Shown piece after piece: positions 32,753-44,020 of a stretch of DNA of 64,000 nucleotides (position 1 is the stretch's first letter; each line of letters begins with the position of its first letter). Location: the NCBI GenBank assembly GCA_019671135.1, contig JAHRHY010000005.1, forward strand, positions 868,001 through 932,000, read 5' to 3'. Below the pieces are notes generated by a model. It was not told the DNA's origin and did no database searches. It saw nothing but the letters and a program-made list of their open reading frames with translations. The position numbers and the translations under genes are program-made. The stretch comes from Linnemannia hyalina (lineage: Eukaryota > Mortierellomycota > Mortierellomycetes > Mortierellales > Mortierellaceae).

Positions 32753-34318
32753 ATGACCAACACCACCTACAACGTCCGAAAACTGACCTCAGAGTTTGCC
32801 AAAGACCAGCAACAACCACAACCTCCCACTTCTTCACAGCCTTCTTCACCGTCCCTCTTTACACAAGCACCACAATACCACCAGCAACAACAAGTAACAG
32901 CAGTATCAGAGATAATGTACAACGAGCCCGTCTCATACGTCTCCCCGGTCGTTTTTGATGTCCATCCTCAAGAACCCGAACCATTTCATTTCGGAGCAGC
33001 AGCAACAGCAACAGCAACTGAATCGAGTGCTGCTCTCTTTTTCGACCAGCCTCAGTCTCGACCGGCGGTCTCCCTCCCGATGTCGGTCTTTGCTACGGCT
33101 CTCATCCCCGTCTCGTCGTCGATGACATCTCCTTCTTGTGTTCCCCACCACTCTGTCGGACATTGGACGCACGTACAAGAAACACAGACACAGGCACAAG
33201 ATATCATGACTCGTTTCTTCCCTGTTTCTGCCTCTCCGTCTTCCACGTCGTCCTCGCCTGCGGTTCACCAGATCCATACCCCTCACCCCTCAATTGTCGC
33301 GCAGCAGCAGCGACACAACCAACACTACCACTACTCCTCCTCACCTCAACAAAACTACTTCCACCATCATCATCATAAGCAACAGGCAAATGACTGGGTA
33401 GCATACGAAGACCCTACTCTTTCCCCTCTCTCGCAAGACCTGGGTCTGGGCGGCAGTTCGGCAGACCTTTCGGACCTCGACAGCAACTCCCCCGTCCTCA
33501 GTCATGACTTCGATGAGCTCCTCTTCAAGACTATGGTCGATAACCTTGTCTTTGAGAGTGACAGCCACTTTGACTTTGGCACTTCCCTCATCTCTTCCAC
33601 CACCATAATCCAACAACAGCAACAACAGAATGTGCCTGCGCCACCGTCCCCTACCCCCGCAGCAGTTATGGTCGCCACGCCTCAACTGCCTCCCTTCTCT
33701 CCCATCTCCCCTGCCGCTGCAGCTTTTGTTGCGGCTGCTACGCCCTCGATTCATTTCCACGTTTCCTCACCCACACCATCCCCTCTTTCGCCACCCTTGG
33801 TGCCTTATTCGCCCTCGGCTCCCTTCTTGATCCCCTCCAACCTGTTCCAAACCGCCCAGCCTACTCCTTGCCCTGCTTCTTCCTCTTCCTCGACCCCCGT
33901 TGTTGCCAGATCCTCCAGCAACAAGTCGACACTCAAGACAAAGTCCCGCAAGCGCACCCAGGCCATCCCCTCCTCAACACCCTCAACACAAGTAATATCC
34001 TCAATCCCCTACTTTGACAGTAACCACGAAAAGCGCTTCCGCTGCGCCTGGACCGGCTGCGACCAAGACTTTGAACGCCACCACAACTGCAAAGCCCACT
34101 ACTCCACCCACACCGGCGAACGACACTTCAAATGTGAACACCCGGGTTGTCAATCCAATAGTTTCCGTCAGAAGGGCGATCTAACGAGACATATGAGGAT
34201 TCATACGAATGAGCGACCCTATGCTTGTGGGGGTGCTGGGTGTGAGATGGCTTTTGGAAGGTGTGATCAGAAGGCGAAGCATGAGAAGAAGTGTCCCTTA
34301 TTGGCTCATGGTCGGTAG
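32753..34318 (+). CDS. C2H2 zinc-finger transcription factor, three C-terminal fingers
   Basis: Single exon, 521 aa. The first 420 residues are Gln/Ser/Pro/His-rich and disordered, with an acidic patch (GSSADLSDLDSNSPVLSHDF) that could be an activation region. The fingers lie at about residues 430-515. Finger 1 is Cx4Cx12Hx3H (FRCAWTGCDQDF...). Finger 2 is Cx4Cx13Hx3H, one residue longer than usual between Cys and His. Finger 3 is Cx4Cx12Hx3C, a C2HC variant. The linkers THTGERHFKC and IHTNERPYAC are canonical, so DNA binding is likely. No orthologue name can be given from sequence alone. A (CTACTTTT)n-like repeat follows in the 3' UTR. Confidence 0.88.
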   Translation: MTNTTYNVRKLTSEFAKDQQQPQPPTSSQPSSPSLFTQAPQYHQQQQVTAVSEIMYNEPVSYVSPVVFDVHPQEPEPFHFGAAATATATESSAALFFDQPQSRPAVSLPMSVFATALIPVSSSMTSPSCVPHHSVGHWTHVQETQTQAQDIMTRFFPVSASPSSTSSSPAVHQIHTPHPSIVAQQQRHNQHYHYSSSPQQNYFHHHHHKQQANDWVAYEDPTLSPLSQDLGLGGSSADLSDLDSNSPVLSHDFDELLFKTMVDNLVFESDSHFDFGTSLISSTTIIQQQQQQNVPAPPSPTPAAVMVATPQLPPFSPISPAAAAFVAAATPSIHFHVSSPTPSPLSPPLVPYSPSAPFLIPSNLFQTAQPTPCPASSSSSTPVVARSSSNKSTLKTKSRKRTQAIPSSTPSTQVISSIPYFDSNHEKRFRCAWTGCDQDFERHHNCKAHYSTHTGERHFKCEHPGCQSNSFRQKGDLTRHMRIHTNERPYACGGAGCEMAFGRCDQKAKHEKKCPLLAHGR

Positions 34319-35036
34319 ATGTTGGTATCTTTCTACTTTTCTACTTTTCTACTTTTTCTACTTTTTCTACTTTTCTGAAGTTGTATAATATATAGTAGCT
34401 GTACTTTTAGTTTAATTACAAACACCTAATAATGAAGGAACGTCATTTTTTACACATCTCGTTATGAGCTGTATGTGCCTGCTCTCATATCTCTCTCCCC
34501 TTGACGACGTACAACACCGTCATGGAGGAGCTCACTCCTCCAACGCTTTCTTTGTCGTTGTTGTCGTTGTTGTTGTGGATGTTAATATTATTCCTTTCCG
34601 GCCTTTCCCATTCACACTATTATAAACAAACAGAAAGTAGAGCAAAGGAAACAATGTATTTTTTTGAACTGGCAAATCTATTGCTATTTATTAGGATGGT
34701 CATCCTAGGGGGGTTGGGTTGTTTAAAACTACAAGGGATGTAGGGAAAAGACAAGAGGATTCTCACTCTCGGAGTGTTAGATCCTTGTCCTTATGGGAAG
34801 GGGGTGGGGGTTTGGTGGGTAAGGAAAGGCAATGGTTCCTTTGTTTTTGGTTTGGATATGATACAGGTAGGAAGTAGGGAGTAGGTAGTAGGTAGTAAGG
34901 CGGGGAGAGGGAGGAGTTGTGAGAAGTAGGACCGGACCGGTCCCGGTTCTTCTTGGAGCCGATAGTTGATTGTTGCGCATTGCGTTCGAGGTTTGTCTAA
35001 AAGACAAGAACCTTTGAAGGTTCGTTCGCACAGGAT
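34319..35036. other. Convergent 3' intergenic region
   Basis: No supported gene. It contains the 3' flank of the zinc-finger gene, including a short tandem repeat, and the 3' flank of the small minus-strand gene. An 80-codon frame from a TTG at 34501 has a hydrophobic middle but no ATG until late and was not accepted. Confidence 0.55.
34331..34375. repeat. (TTCTACTTT)n-like tandem repeat in the zinc-finger 3' UTR
   Basis: About five copies of an 8-10 nt TTCTACTTT unit, starting 12 nt after the stop codon of the zinc-finger gene. Confidence 0.85.
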
Positions 35037-35261
35037 TTAGGCCTTGATGGACTTGGCAGCCTGAGAAAGGGACTCGCGGACGGCAGGCGAGGAGGCAGCG
35101 GCCTTGTTGACGGGGGTCAAGGACTGGACGAGCTGTTGGAGGACAATGGGGTGGTGCTCGGGGTGGAAGGCGGACTTGACGGTGGCGGTGGTGGGGATTG
35201 TGATGGATGTGAAGGAGCGGGCAGGGGTCTGAGCCTGGCGGAAAGCGTTCATGATGGACAT
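35037..35261 (-). CDS. Small 74-aa protein with mitochondrial-like N-terminus, unknown function
   Basis: The ATG at 35261 opens 74 codons without introns. The N-terminus MSIMNAFRQAQTPARSFTS has the Arg/Ser/Ala content and RSFTS cleavage-like motif of a matrix presequence. The rest (KSAFHPEHHPIVLQQLVQSL ... ESLSQAAKSIKA) looks helical and has no membrane segment. GC-rich third positions match nearby genes, and the coding strand upstream is pyrimidine-rich (plus strand purine-rich at 35290-35420), so I take it as real. I do not recognise a family. An in-frame ATG at 35378 would only add leader-like sequence. Confidence 0.6.
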   Translation of the reverse strand: MSIMNAFRQAQTPARSFTSITIPTTATVKSAFHPEHHPIVLQQLVQSLTPVNKAAASSPAVRESLSQAAKSIKA

Positions 35262-37071
35262 GTTTGTTTGTTTTGGTTGTTGTAGGTGGAGGAGTGGGAG
35301 TAAATGGCTAGAGTGGAGAGAGTGGAGAGGGTTAGAGGAAAAAAAGAGATAAAAAGAGAAAAGAGAAGAGGAACCCAAGGCCCTTTTATCTTGAATATCT
35401 TGAAGGAAGGTGGATGGCGCTGGGAAATAACAAAGAAAATGGAGAAAGGGAGATAACGGGATCTCGCTCAGGGGTCATCAGGGGAGCAATAGGTGATCAA
35501 AGATACGATGTCTCTCTGGAGTTGAAGGCCATGCTTCGGTGAAACCTTTTTTGATGACAGCCAATGGTCTCCTTTCCTTTCCGCTTTAGTGTATTTCTTT
35601 CCTTGCCCGGGTGACCTCTTTGTCACTCCATCCGTCCATCGTCATATGAAATTGCTCTCTTTCTTTCCCTCGGTGGCGTGTATTTTTTTGAGATCGAGAT
35701 GCATGCGATGGAGAGGACAGGATGTGGGGGTGGGCGTCTTATCTCCCGACGAGATGTGTCTTACCGTCTGTACTGTGTTCTCGTTGTTGTTGTTTGTGTT
35801 TTGTTCTTGAGAGTGTGGGGAAAGATAGTGGAGAAGGATTGCTGTGAATCAATGGTTCAACAGGGGATGGATGAAGGAAAATGAAGAAGAAAAAAGGATA
35901 AAAGGAAGCAAACAGAATTCTCTTTTATATCCTCTTCTCTCTTTGTTGCCTTCTCCCTTTCACCAGCCATTTCCAATGGTCTGTTCTATGGTCAAAAGCA
36001 ATCGGCGTCAGACTGAATGAGCGCCACGCTAGTCGCTAAGGACAAAAAAAATTCTTTAGCTCCAAGCGGGATAGTGCATCTTCGACTTTTTTTTGTTTGG
36101 TCTCTGTTGCATGCTGGGCGTTGCGGAAAGTGTATGATGTTAATGACGTACTATGGTGATGATGCCTCCCTAACAAATGCATCTCTTCCATGAATGAATT
36201 GCATGAGAACCCGAACAAGGGGGAAAAATCAACCATTAAGAATAAGGACGAACACGAAGATGAATGCAAAGGCGCACTACTCATCATCCTCATGGCGGGT
36301 CATGCCAATTCATGGCTACCTCGCACAAAGTCTCATAGAGTTGCACAGAAAACTGAAAGGCTGAGGCATTTTTCTTTCTTTCTTTCTAAGACAGACTGCA
36401 GTGGTTCATCTTTGTTCACTCTCGCTAAGAGGAGAAGGAGGAGGAGGCTACATAGCGAGTTGAAGTATGAAGAGAGAACAGACACAGGGAGTGCAAAAGG
36501 ATGCTAGCATTCATTACCGACGGATCTTTCCCATCCATCTCCCGTTCGTTAACGTAGCCTAGCGTTGGCTGAGAACAAAAAACAATGAGGAAGAGATAAG
36601 GGTTTCTGTTTGTGTCAACTGCAGGGATCGAGTCGTCATATGCCCAGGGCTCATCTAACCAGGGGCCGCCGTTGATTGGCCAAGATAACGGAAACGACAG
36701 ATGACTTTGGGCAATGAAAATGAAGAGCTTGACCGAATCTCTCCGAAGTCTTAACCTTACAAAAAACTAGTCGGTTCTGTCACCCCGTTCCATGAAGAGA
36801 TGAGTTTTCAGTACATACATGGGTCATGGTGCACTGGAGTTTGGTCTGTAGTTCCCTTTTCCTTCCAAATGACTTCTCTGTGCTGTTTGTCAGTGAAATA
36901 AAATTATGTACGTTCATACATGATCAGTGGAGGGGCATTGGATATGTTGCCTTATTCGCTTTTGAGCGCCTGCCTTCTCCTTGTCCTTGTCCATGTCCAT
37001 GTCCTTGTTAATGTTTTGACTACGCCTACGCAAATGCCCACATGTCACTCATAAAGAAAGAAAACACGACT

Positions 37072-37440
37072 TGCTCTCGACGATCCCGACAAGACGACAG
37101 ATCGCTCGACAAGAAAGGAATAACAAAGGAGTGGTGACGAGATGGATGTTGCTCTCGAGAAAGTGCCAGTCCAGATGAACGCATAGGTCGCTAGACATTC
37201 AATTGCAACAACAGAGTTATTTGGTAGAGCGATGGAAAAACACAATAGCCGTGCTCTCGGCAATGTCCCGGTCCAGGTAAACACACAGGTCGCTCGACAA
37301 TAAAGGAAAAGAAAATAAGAACAAAGGAGTGAGAACGAGATGGATGTTGCTCTCAACGATGGCCCGATCCAGGAAAACGACATAGGTAGCTTGATGCTCT
37401 CGACAAAGATCCGTTCCAGCGATAGAGGTCGCTTAACCAT
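37072..37440. repeat. Diverged tandem repeat, five copies led by TGCTCTCGA
   Basis: Copies start at 37072, 37150, 37252, 37348 and 37395. Shared blocks are TGCTCTC(G/A)A, GxCCCGxTCCAG-like, CATAGGTCGCT/ACAGGTCGCT, GACAA(G/T)AAAGGAA, and ACAAAGGAGTG followed by ACGAGATGGATGT. Spacings are 78, 102, 96 and 47 nt, the first three being multiples of three. Copies differ at many positions, so the array is old. The minus-strand frame 37533-37045 stays open across it (163 codons), as does part of a plus-strand frame. It could be a degenerate minisatellite, a former repeat-coding exon, or a noncoding RNA locus. Confidence 0.75.
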
Positions 37441-37631
37441 CAACCGCAGCCGCAGCAGGACAACAAGGAGGTGCCCGATCGAGCTCAGCGAGAAAAGGCG
37501 GGATGCACATGTATATGTCGCATATTTGCTCAACCTAGTGGTCGAGATTCGCTATTTTTTGTATGAGCTTTTCTTTTTTTTATTACATATCGCACAAGAC
37601 GAAAATAAGGGGGGTGAGCTACAAGGAATAC

Positions 37632-37659
37632 CCATGCCATGCCATGCCATGCCATGCCA
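37632..37659. repeat. (CCATG)n pentanucleotide run
   Basis: Five perfect CCATG units, about 200 nt beyond the diverged tandem repeat. Confidence 0.9.
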
Positions 37660-40600
37660 GACCGTAGCGAGATGGTATTTTTGGTCAACGAGGAGGGAGG
37701 AAGAAAGAGACGGAGATAGAATAGGAAAAGGATGCAAATGCAAAAGCATCCTTCAAATCGGGCAACCAAGAGAGCAGAACCGTTGTACTTTGATTACATG
37801 GACGACGCACAAGAGCAAAAACAACCCGCGAGAGACCGAAACGAGGGATGGACAACACAAACAAAGCAAGGCATGGATGGTCCACGCTGACCTTAATTAT
37901 TGCGGATGTTACACCTTTCTCCTCTCCACTTCTCCACTTTTCGGCTGGCAACGTAACGTAGCACCATGCAGTAGTCCGCATGGTCGCAAGTTAGGTTTTG
38001 TCCGACAAGTAAGGAAAGGAGCATTAGAGAAGTGGTGAAGGACCAACAAGGAGAGAGAGCAACCTCGCCTCTCTTTTTCCCTTCATCCTCTTCTATCTCC
38101 CTGCTATTTCCATATTCATCTCCATTCACTTACATCGGGAAAAAATGAACACCTGCATGGGGTGCAATAGTGAGCATACGATTCCGCGCGATTCATGCGG
38201 CTGAGGCAAAGAGAGGAAAAGAGCAAGATGTGAAAAAAGCAGGCAGGCAATAACAGGTCTTTCCCTTCCTATCCGTCCATCCCCTTGTCTGTCTATTTTT
38301 TGAATGCTTCATGCTTTATCGACGAGACTGACTGACTGATTGACTGATGTGACGAACCCCTTGGCAATTGGGGGTAAGGGGACAAAAAGACGAGGGCATG
38401 AGAGCACAAAGAATGTGCGTGTGTATGTAAGAAACATGACCAACAAGAGAGAGAAAAGTAGATGAATTGCGGAAGAGGAAGAGGATGAAGGGGATAGCGA
38501 TTGTTAATTAACCACTTCGAGAAAAAAGGAAAGAAATCACCGAAGACAGAATGCGATAAGAGACAGTAGGCAATTATGGGCAATGGTAATATTGTCGAGT
38601 TCCGAAACGAGGAGAGGGGGATGCAGTACAGACGATAACGAGGAGCATCCGAGAAATAGAGAGAGGGAGCATTATGCTTTGGTCCTATGTAGCAAATGAA
38701 CAAAAACAATGGTTCACCTCTCACTCTCGCGTTTCTGTCGCGTAATGCAGGTCAATCATCTAACCATTGTTTGTTGGAGTTTTTCTTTTCAATTGCTCTC
38801 CTTCTCCAAAGAAACATGGACCGGTCAATTGTTTTAGGTGCCAAGGACTAGGTCAACTCGGAATAATACTACAACAGACAAAAAGAAAATAGAGTGTCCT
38901 TGCATAAAATATCGTGTTTTCGCTCTCTTTTTTTATCCTCTCTTGGTCTTTCGTTCGACCGTTTGATGATCCTGTTCACAATATGGAAAAAAAGAAACCG
39001 GCAAGTATAGACGAGGAACCTGGTGACACATCGGCGTCGGTGTCGGCGTGTGTGAGAGGGTTAGAGAGACAAGGAAGGTTAGGACATGGGTTTGAGAGAC
39101 GGAAGGGATGAATGACTTTTTTGCCCCTTTGAATAATGTTTCGGTTTCTCTTTCAAGGACACCCCACTCTGTTTTGTTTGATTAGAGTTCATTCCTGTCG
39201 ACACATACGAAAACGCGAAAATTACTTTGGTGAAGTATAACGTTCGCTTGCGAATGAAACGCGAGTTGTTGTTCCTGGAGACAGTCTCCGTCGCCTTTTC
39301 CTTGTCACCACCATTCTTTGCTCACTTATCCCTGTTTCTGTCCCTGTCCCTGTCCCTGTCATCAGCATCAGCATCACCATCATCCACCGACGCACCGATT
39401 CGTCATTGTCCACCACCCTCCGTCATAACCCTCTCTTTTGTTGCCCAGGAAACTACCTTCATAGGTCCATCCACCTCCTCCCTTCAAGTGTTGTTTCAAA
39501 AATATGCATTCTGGAAACCGTCGTGGAGCGGTAGGAGAGAGAAAGGTAGAGAGAGAGAGAGAGCCAGGCAGGACGTTCAATTATGCGATGTTCCCAGGAA
39601 ATGCTTTTTCCGATGTCAGTGTGTCACACGATTGGCCGCGTGCCAGTCAGGTTCGTCGGGTACACTCGAGAATACGATTGGTTCCCCGAAAATATAGAGT
39701 TTACTTTGAGGCCCTGGTTTCTTTTCTTTTTTCTTTTGCTTCATTGTCCATGGTAGCCGTCTTTTTTATGAGTTCTCTGCGATTGGGTATTAGGCGTACG
39801 ACTAGGATGGTGATGATAACGAGAAGTGGAGAAAGGAAGAGATAGGGTTTGGTGGAAATCCCGCCCTGTCAGGTTCCCTCTCCTCTCTTGTTCGTCTGTC
39901 TGTCTGGTCGCCACCAGGTCCGGTTTGAAATCGATCCAAGGGTCCTTCTTCTTCTCTTTGTTTCAGCTTGTCCATGTCGTGACCCTCCCCAGAAGGACGA
40001 GAGAAAGGGCATGATCACAGTTTTCGACTTTCTCCACTTACTTCCGGTGGATGTGTCGGTCGTAGGGCTTTGCATGTGGTTTTTCTTTTGGAGGAGAGGA
40101 AGGGTCGCTTGAACGGTGTAGTGGTATAGAAAAGGGATCATGAAATAATGAATGACAAACACATAACAGTACCATGCCATGCAAGGGAAGACAGGCGTAT
40201 GACAATAGGGTAAACGGGATTGATAATGGCTTTTTTATGTTTTGCTGTTTGTTACGTTCCCATCCATCTTTCCCACTTCCACCTGTGAACAAAGAAGAAT
40301 AACAAGCGTGACCTTTTTACCGCCCCTTCTCATTCTCTTTCTTCCTTCTACTTACTCTAAACACGTCCATGCCGAAACAAAGAATGATAAAAAGCAAACA
40401 GCAGGACCATATGAGAGATCGGAGAGGGGAGGAGGTGGAGGGAGGAGCATGCGATGCGTGCTTCCGGGTGGCACAAAAATAGTGTCGAATCGATCTGCTC
40501 AATACACTCTTACAAAGTATGTCCCGTATGTGCAGCTTGGCATGCTCTTTCCCTTCCCTTTCCCTTCCCTTTCCTCCTCTCCTTATTTATTTTCTCTCTC

Positions 40601-42856
40601 TCCCTTCCCTTCCCTTCCTGCCTCCCACATGATGGGATGACCACAATGAAATAAGCATGCAGATAAAATACAATAGTAGAAAATACTAATTACAGGTCAC
40701 ACCGGCTGACATGTTTTCCTTGTTTTGCTCTCCTCTCTTTACTTGCCACTTGGCGCAGCCTTTTTATACGGAAATCCCAATGAGTGATGGCTGTTATATC
40801 AAGGCAGGGTCGAAGGAAGGAAAGGAATTAGGAAGAACGCGCAACAACGAACCAAGATGAAGAAGTGGCTCATTACTACCACAACGCGCAAATCGAAAAG
40901 GCTGGACTTGAACATGGACCGCAAAGTGATGCGCCGCGCCTCGCAAGGTGAGGATGTGGGGTAAAGGAGATAAAGATATCTTATTGTTCGATGCCATGTC
41001 ACTTCAGCCCGTAATTTTTCCTGATGATGAGACGGTAGGTATGAAGATGAGAGCAGCAATTTGTCGATGAATGATAACGGAGGTGATGGGTGGAATGGTG
41101 TGTATGTATGTCTGAGTTGCATGAAAAATGTAGGGTGGTGGTGAATAGATGGTGGCTCACGACCGAGAGGTGACCACCACCACTGCCTCCTCATGTTCTT
41201 CCCCCTGTTTCCCCTTACTTCACCCCACTTGAAGTATAACATATATGTGGCTCGGGTGGATGGGGGGAGTATCGAATAGATGACTCGTGGCAAGGGATAC
41301 TGCTTATCCACATGAAATTGTCGAGATGGTTGTGTGCTTTGCGGAAATGAACGAAAAACTATTCTTTTCGGAAATAGATGGACGCAAGACGGACGCTATG
41401 TTAGCCGTTCACTTATACTCACGTAGTTCGTGACGTATCCTGCAATGGCACAATAATACACTATTTTTCTTTCTGTTGTGTAGATCGATACGCCCAACGA
41501 CAACGTGTGCATCTTTTGTTCTGCTTCCTATGTACGCTATCCACTCGTCATCTTTATTGACATCCGATGCGAATAATGGGCGAATTGATCCGCTGTGTTA
41601 TCTGTTTGCGATGATGATGGTGCGAAAGATCGGCGTGTAGACTCTTCGAAACATATGGCAAGGAAGACGCTATCTAGTCGATTTCGATGGGTTCTTCCTC
41701 AGTTGATGGATGATGGTTAACAAGTGATCACCATCACCATTACATCCTCACTACCAGACAGATCCTATGTGCCGGTTTTCTACAATTCCCATTTTTCCAT
41801 CGTATTCTTTTTTCTTTTGGATCTCTGGCACAGCTGAAACTCGTCCTCTGGGCAATCGTGGCGTCTGTCTGTCTCCAAGTGGCCTGGGAAAAAAACTGTA
41901 GAAACAAAATAAAAGAGAGGGCGACAAAATGGATGTTGACGGCCAATTGGCTAGTTGGTTGAAGAATGAAGAAGACGATAACGAGAGGGGTTCCACTCTT
42001 TGAGGAGGGGAAAAGAGGCTTATCTACCCCGATGGCCGTTTTGGCATTAGTAGAGGAGACGTTCCTGAGAGGCCCAGTTGTGTGTCAGTAGTGTATGTGG
42101 ATCGATGGAGAAAAATGGCAGGATGCAATTGAGGTGGACAAAGACGAAGAAGGGGTTGCAACAGCAGGCTAGGCAGAAGCGGATTAGGTATAGGTGGGCA
42201 AAGCAAGGGTTTGTGGGTAGAGGGGTAGAGAGGCCAGCAAAGCATGGAGAGCGAGAAACAATAGAATAAGAAAAAAAAAAAGGGTTGCATGTGTGCATGT
42301 TGCGCCAAACAATAACCAATTGAATCGCAAGTAACAATCGATGAATATGTGTTTGCGATTGAATAAAAGTTGAATTCAATCGGAAAAGAGAGAAAGACGT
42401 GAAGACGGAAAGCACGGGTGAGACCAAGCACAAAAGCACACGACTTGATGGATGGCCAGGCAGACAGGCCGATAGGCAAACGCACATTAAGAAAAAACAT
42501 AAAAAGGTTTTTCTTCTTCTTTGTCCTCCTCTTTTTCTCTTTTTCACGTCTTTCTTCTCTTTTACCTTTTTCTTATTGTTTTATTTCCTCTCCATTACCT
42601 TCTCTTCTCTTACCTCTCTTTCTTCTCCTCTCTCCTCTCTTTGTTGCCATCACTCCCACTCTCATTCCAATACCACATTCCCATTGCCCTACTTCCACCC
42701 TCTCCGCTTCCCCACTCTCCGCTTCCCCACTCTTTACCCCTCTTCTCATTCTTGCACTACCCAAAAGGAAGACCCTTACACTCGCCTTACACAAAATATA
42801 AAACTCCGCCTTCATCCATACTGTCGTCCCTCAGCGTGGTATCGTTTGCTGCAGCC

Positions 42857-44020
42857 ATGATCAGCTTCATCAACCCTCTCCACAGCAGAGACCACCACCA
42901 GGTTGCTCCTTCCACTCCCTCTCCTTCCTCTACCTCGCCTCCAAAATCATCTCCACATTCACATTCCCTCTCGCGCCAGCAGCAGCAGCAACAACAACAT
43001 CACCAGTTCTATCAAACCAAGGATCAGCTCCACCCCGACCAAAAGGACAACAAGCCAAGGTACTACTCCATCTTCAGCGAACTCACTACCCAGGTCGACC
43101 AGCGTGAGCGCGCCCTCCAGCAATTTCCTTGCGAAGAACGCCATTCGTACAACCCCCACTACCAACACAACCTCGTCTCCTCCCCATCCTCCCCTTCACT
43201 CTGCCCCTCCTCTGCCGGATCCTCGCCATCCTCTGCCTACTCCAACAGTTCCAGCTCGTCTCTCTCAAGAGCAACCGGTGCCCGCGTCTTGACCCATGAG
43301 CTGTCCAACAAGCAACATCAGGATCACCACTACTACCGCCATTACAACCGTCGCCAGAACCAGCGCCATTACGCCTATCAGCAGCAGAACGAGCACTACT
43401 ATGACGACTGGATGTTTGGAATCTCTGAGGATGATAGCTACAATGGTGGTGCCTCCATGACTTGCGCCCAGCCTCAAGATCCTCTTGTCATTGCCGCCTC
43501 ATCCTCATCCAAGACCCCCTCTCTGAACGGATCCTTACGGTCGTCCATTTCCCGCAAGGAGCGCCTCCAGGTCTCCGATGGTTCTCTATCGGTCGCCACT
43601 CAGATCTCGGCCAAGAACCGCCGACCCACAGTCACGTTCTCGCCCGTGGTCCTCCACCACCCTGCTCCGGGTCAGGAGTTTACCGCGTTGCTGTCGTCGT
43701 CCTTCGCCTCCCCTTCCCAGACATCATCTGCTCCTGCCAAGCTTTTGCCCAGCATTGCAGAGTCCTCGATGGGTCTGGACAGTAGCATGGCGATGACTAC
43801 TGCGAAAGCCGAATCGACCAAGGCCGTCCAAAATCTGCAACAACAACAGCCAGCCAGTACCGGTCGCATGACTGCCAAGCAGTCCTTGATGCGCATTGCC
43901 CAACTTTCCAAAGATCAAGATGGTTGGTGCTCCCACAAGGCAGGCCAATATACCCAAGGCTATGCCGAGGCCCGATCCCGCGGGATGAAGCTTGACGGTC
44001 GCCGTGCACGTCGTCTCTAA
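42857..44020 (+). CDS. Unknown low-complexity protein, Ser/Gln/His-rich, 387 aa
   Basis: Single exon with ATG at 42857 (MISFINPLHSRDHH). The open frame extends upstream through the CT-rich leader but has no better start. The protein is Ser/Pro-rich with short Gln and His tracts, then a His/Tyr/Arg/Gln-rich middle (about 145-180). The C-terminal part is better ordered: NRRPTVTFSPVVLHHPAPGQ, a basic RMTAKQSLMRIAQLSKDQDG, and the last residues WCSHKAGQYTQGYAEA...GRRARRL. The tail is the most likely conserved part. No domain is recognised; a fungus-specific regulatory or scaffold protein is the best guess. GC-rich codon use supports coding. Confidence 0.65.
   Translation: MISFINPLHSRDHHQVAPSTPSPSSTSPPKSSPHSHSLSRQQQQQQQHHQFYQTKDQLHPDQKDNKPRYYSIFSELTTQVDQRERALQQFPCEERHSYNPHYQHNLVSSPSSPSLCPSSAGSSPSSAYSNSSSSSLSRATGARVLTHELSNKQHQDHHYYRHYNRRQNQRHYAYQQQNEHYYDDWMFGISEDDSYNGGASMTCAQPQDPLVIAASSSSKTPSLNGSLRSSISRKERLQVSDGSLSVATQISAKNRRPTVTFSPVVLHHPAPGQEFTALLSSSFASPSQTSSAPAKLLPSIAESSMGLDSSMAMTTAKAESTKAVQNLQQQQPASTGRMTAKQSLMRIAQLSKDQDGWCSHKAGQYTQGYAEARSRGMKLDGRRARRL

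Larger units (their letters stand above)
35262..42856. other. Gene-poor stretch, 7.6 kb
   Basis: No supported coding region on either strand. It contains a diverged tandem repeat (37072-37440), a (CCATG)n run (37632-37659), blocks of CCTTT/CCCTTTC repeats near 40540-40620, and mixed purine/pyrimidine tracts. The last 350 nt (about 42510-42850) are the CT-rich leader of the next gene. Open frames of up to about 230 codons occur (for example 37340-38038, plus strand), but they overlap the tandem repeat and show no family features. Confidence 0.5.

Noticed and set aside
37340..38038. 232-codon plus-strand frame
   Set aside because: It starts inside the tandem repeat and runs through a (CCATG)n array; composition is erratic and no family is visible. 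Kept only as part of the repeat finding.
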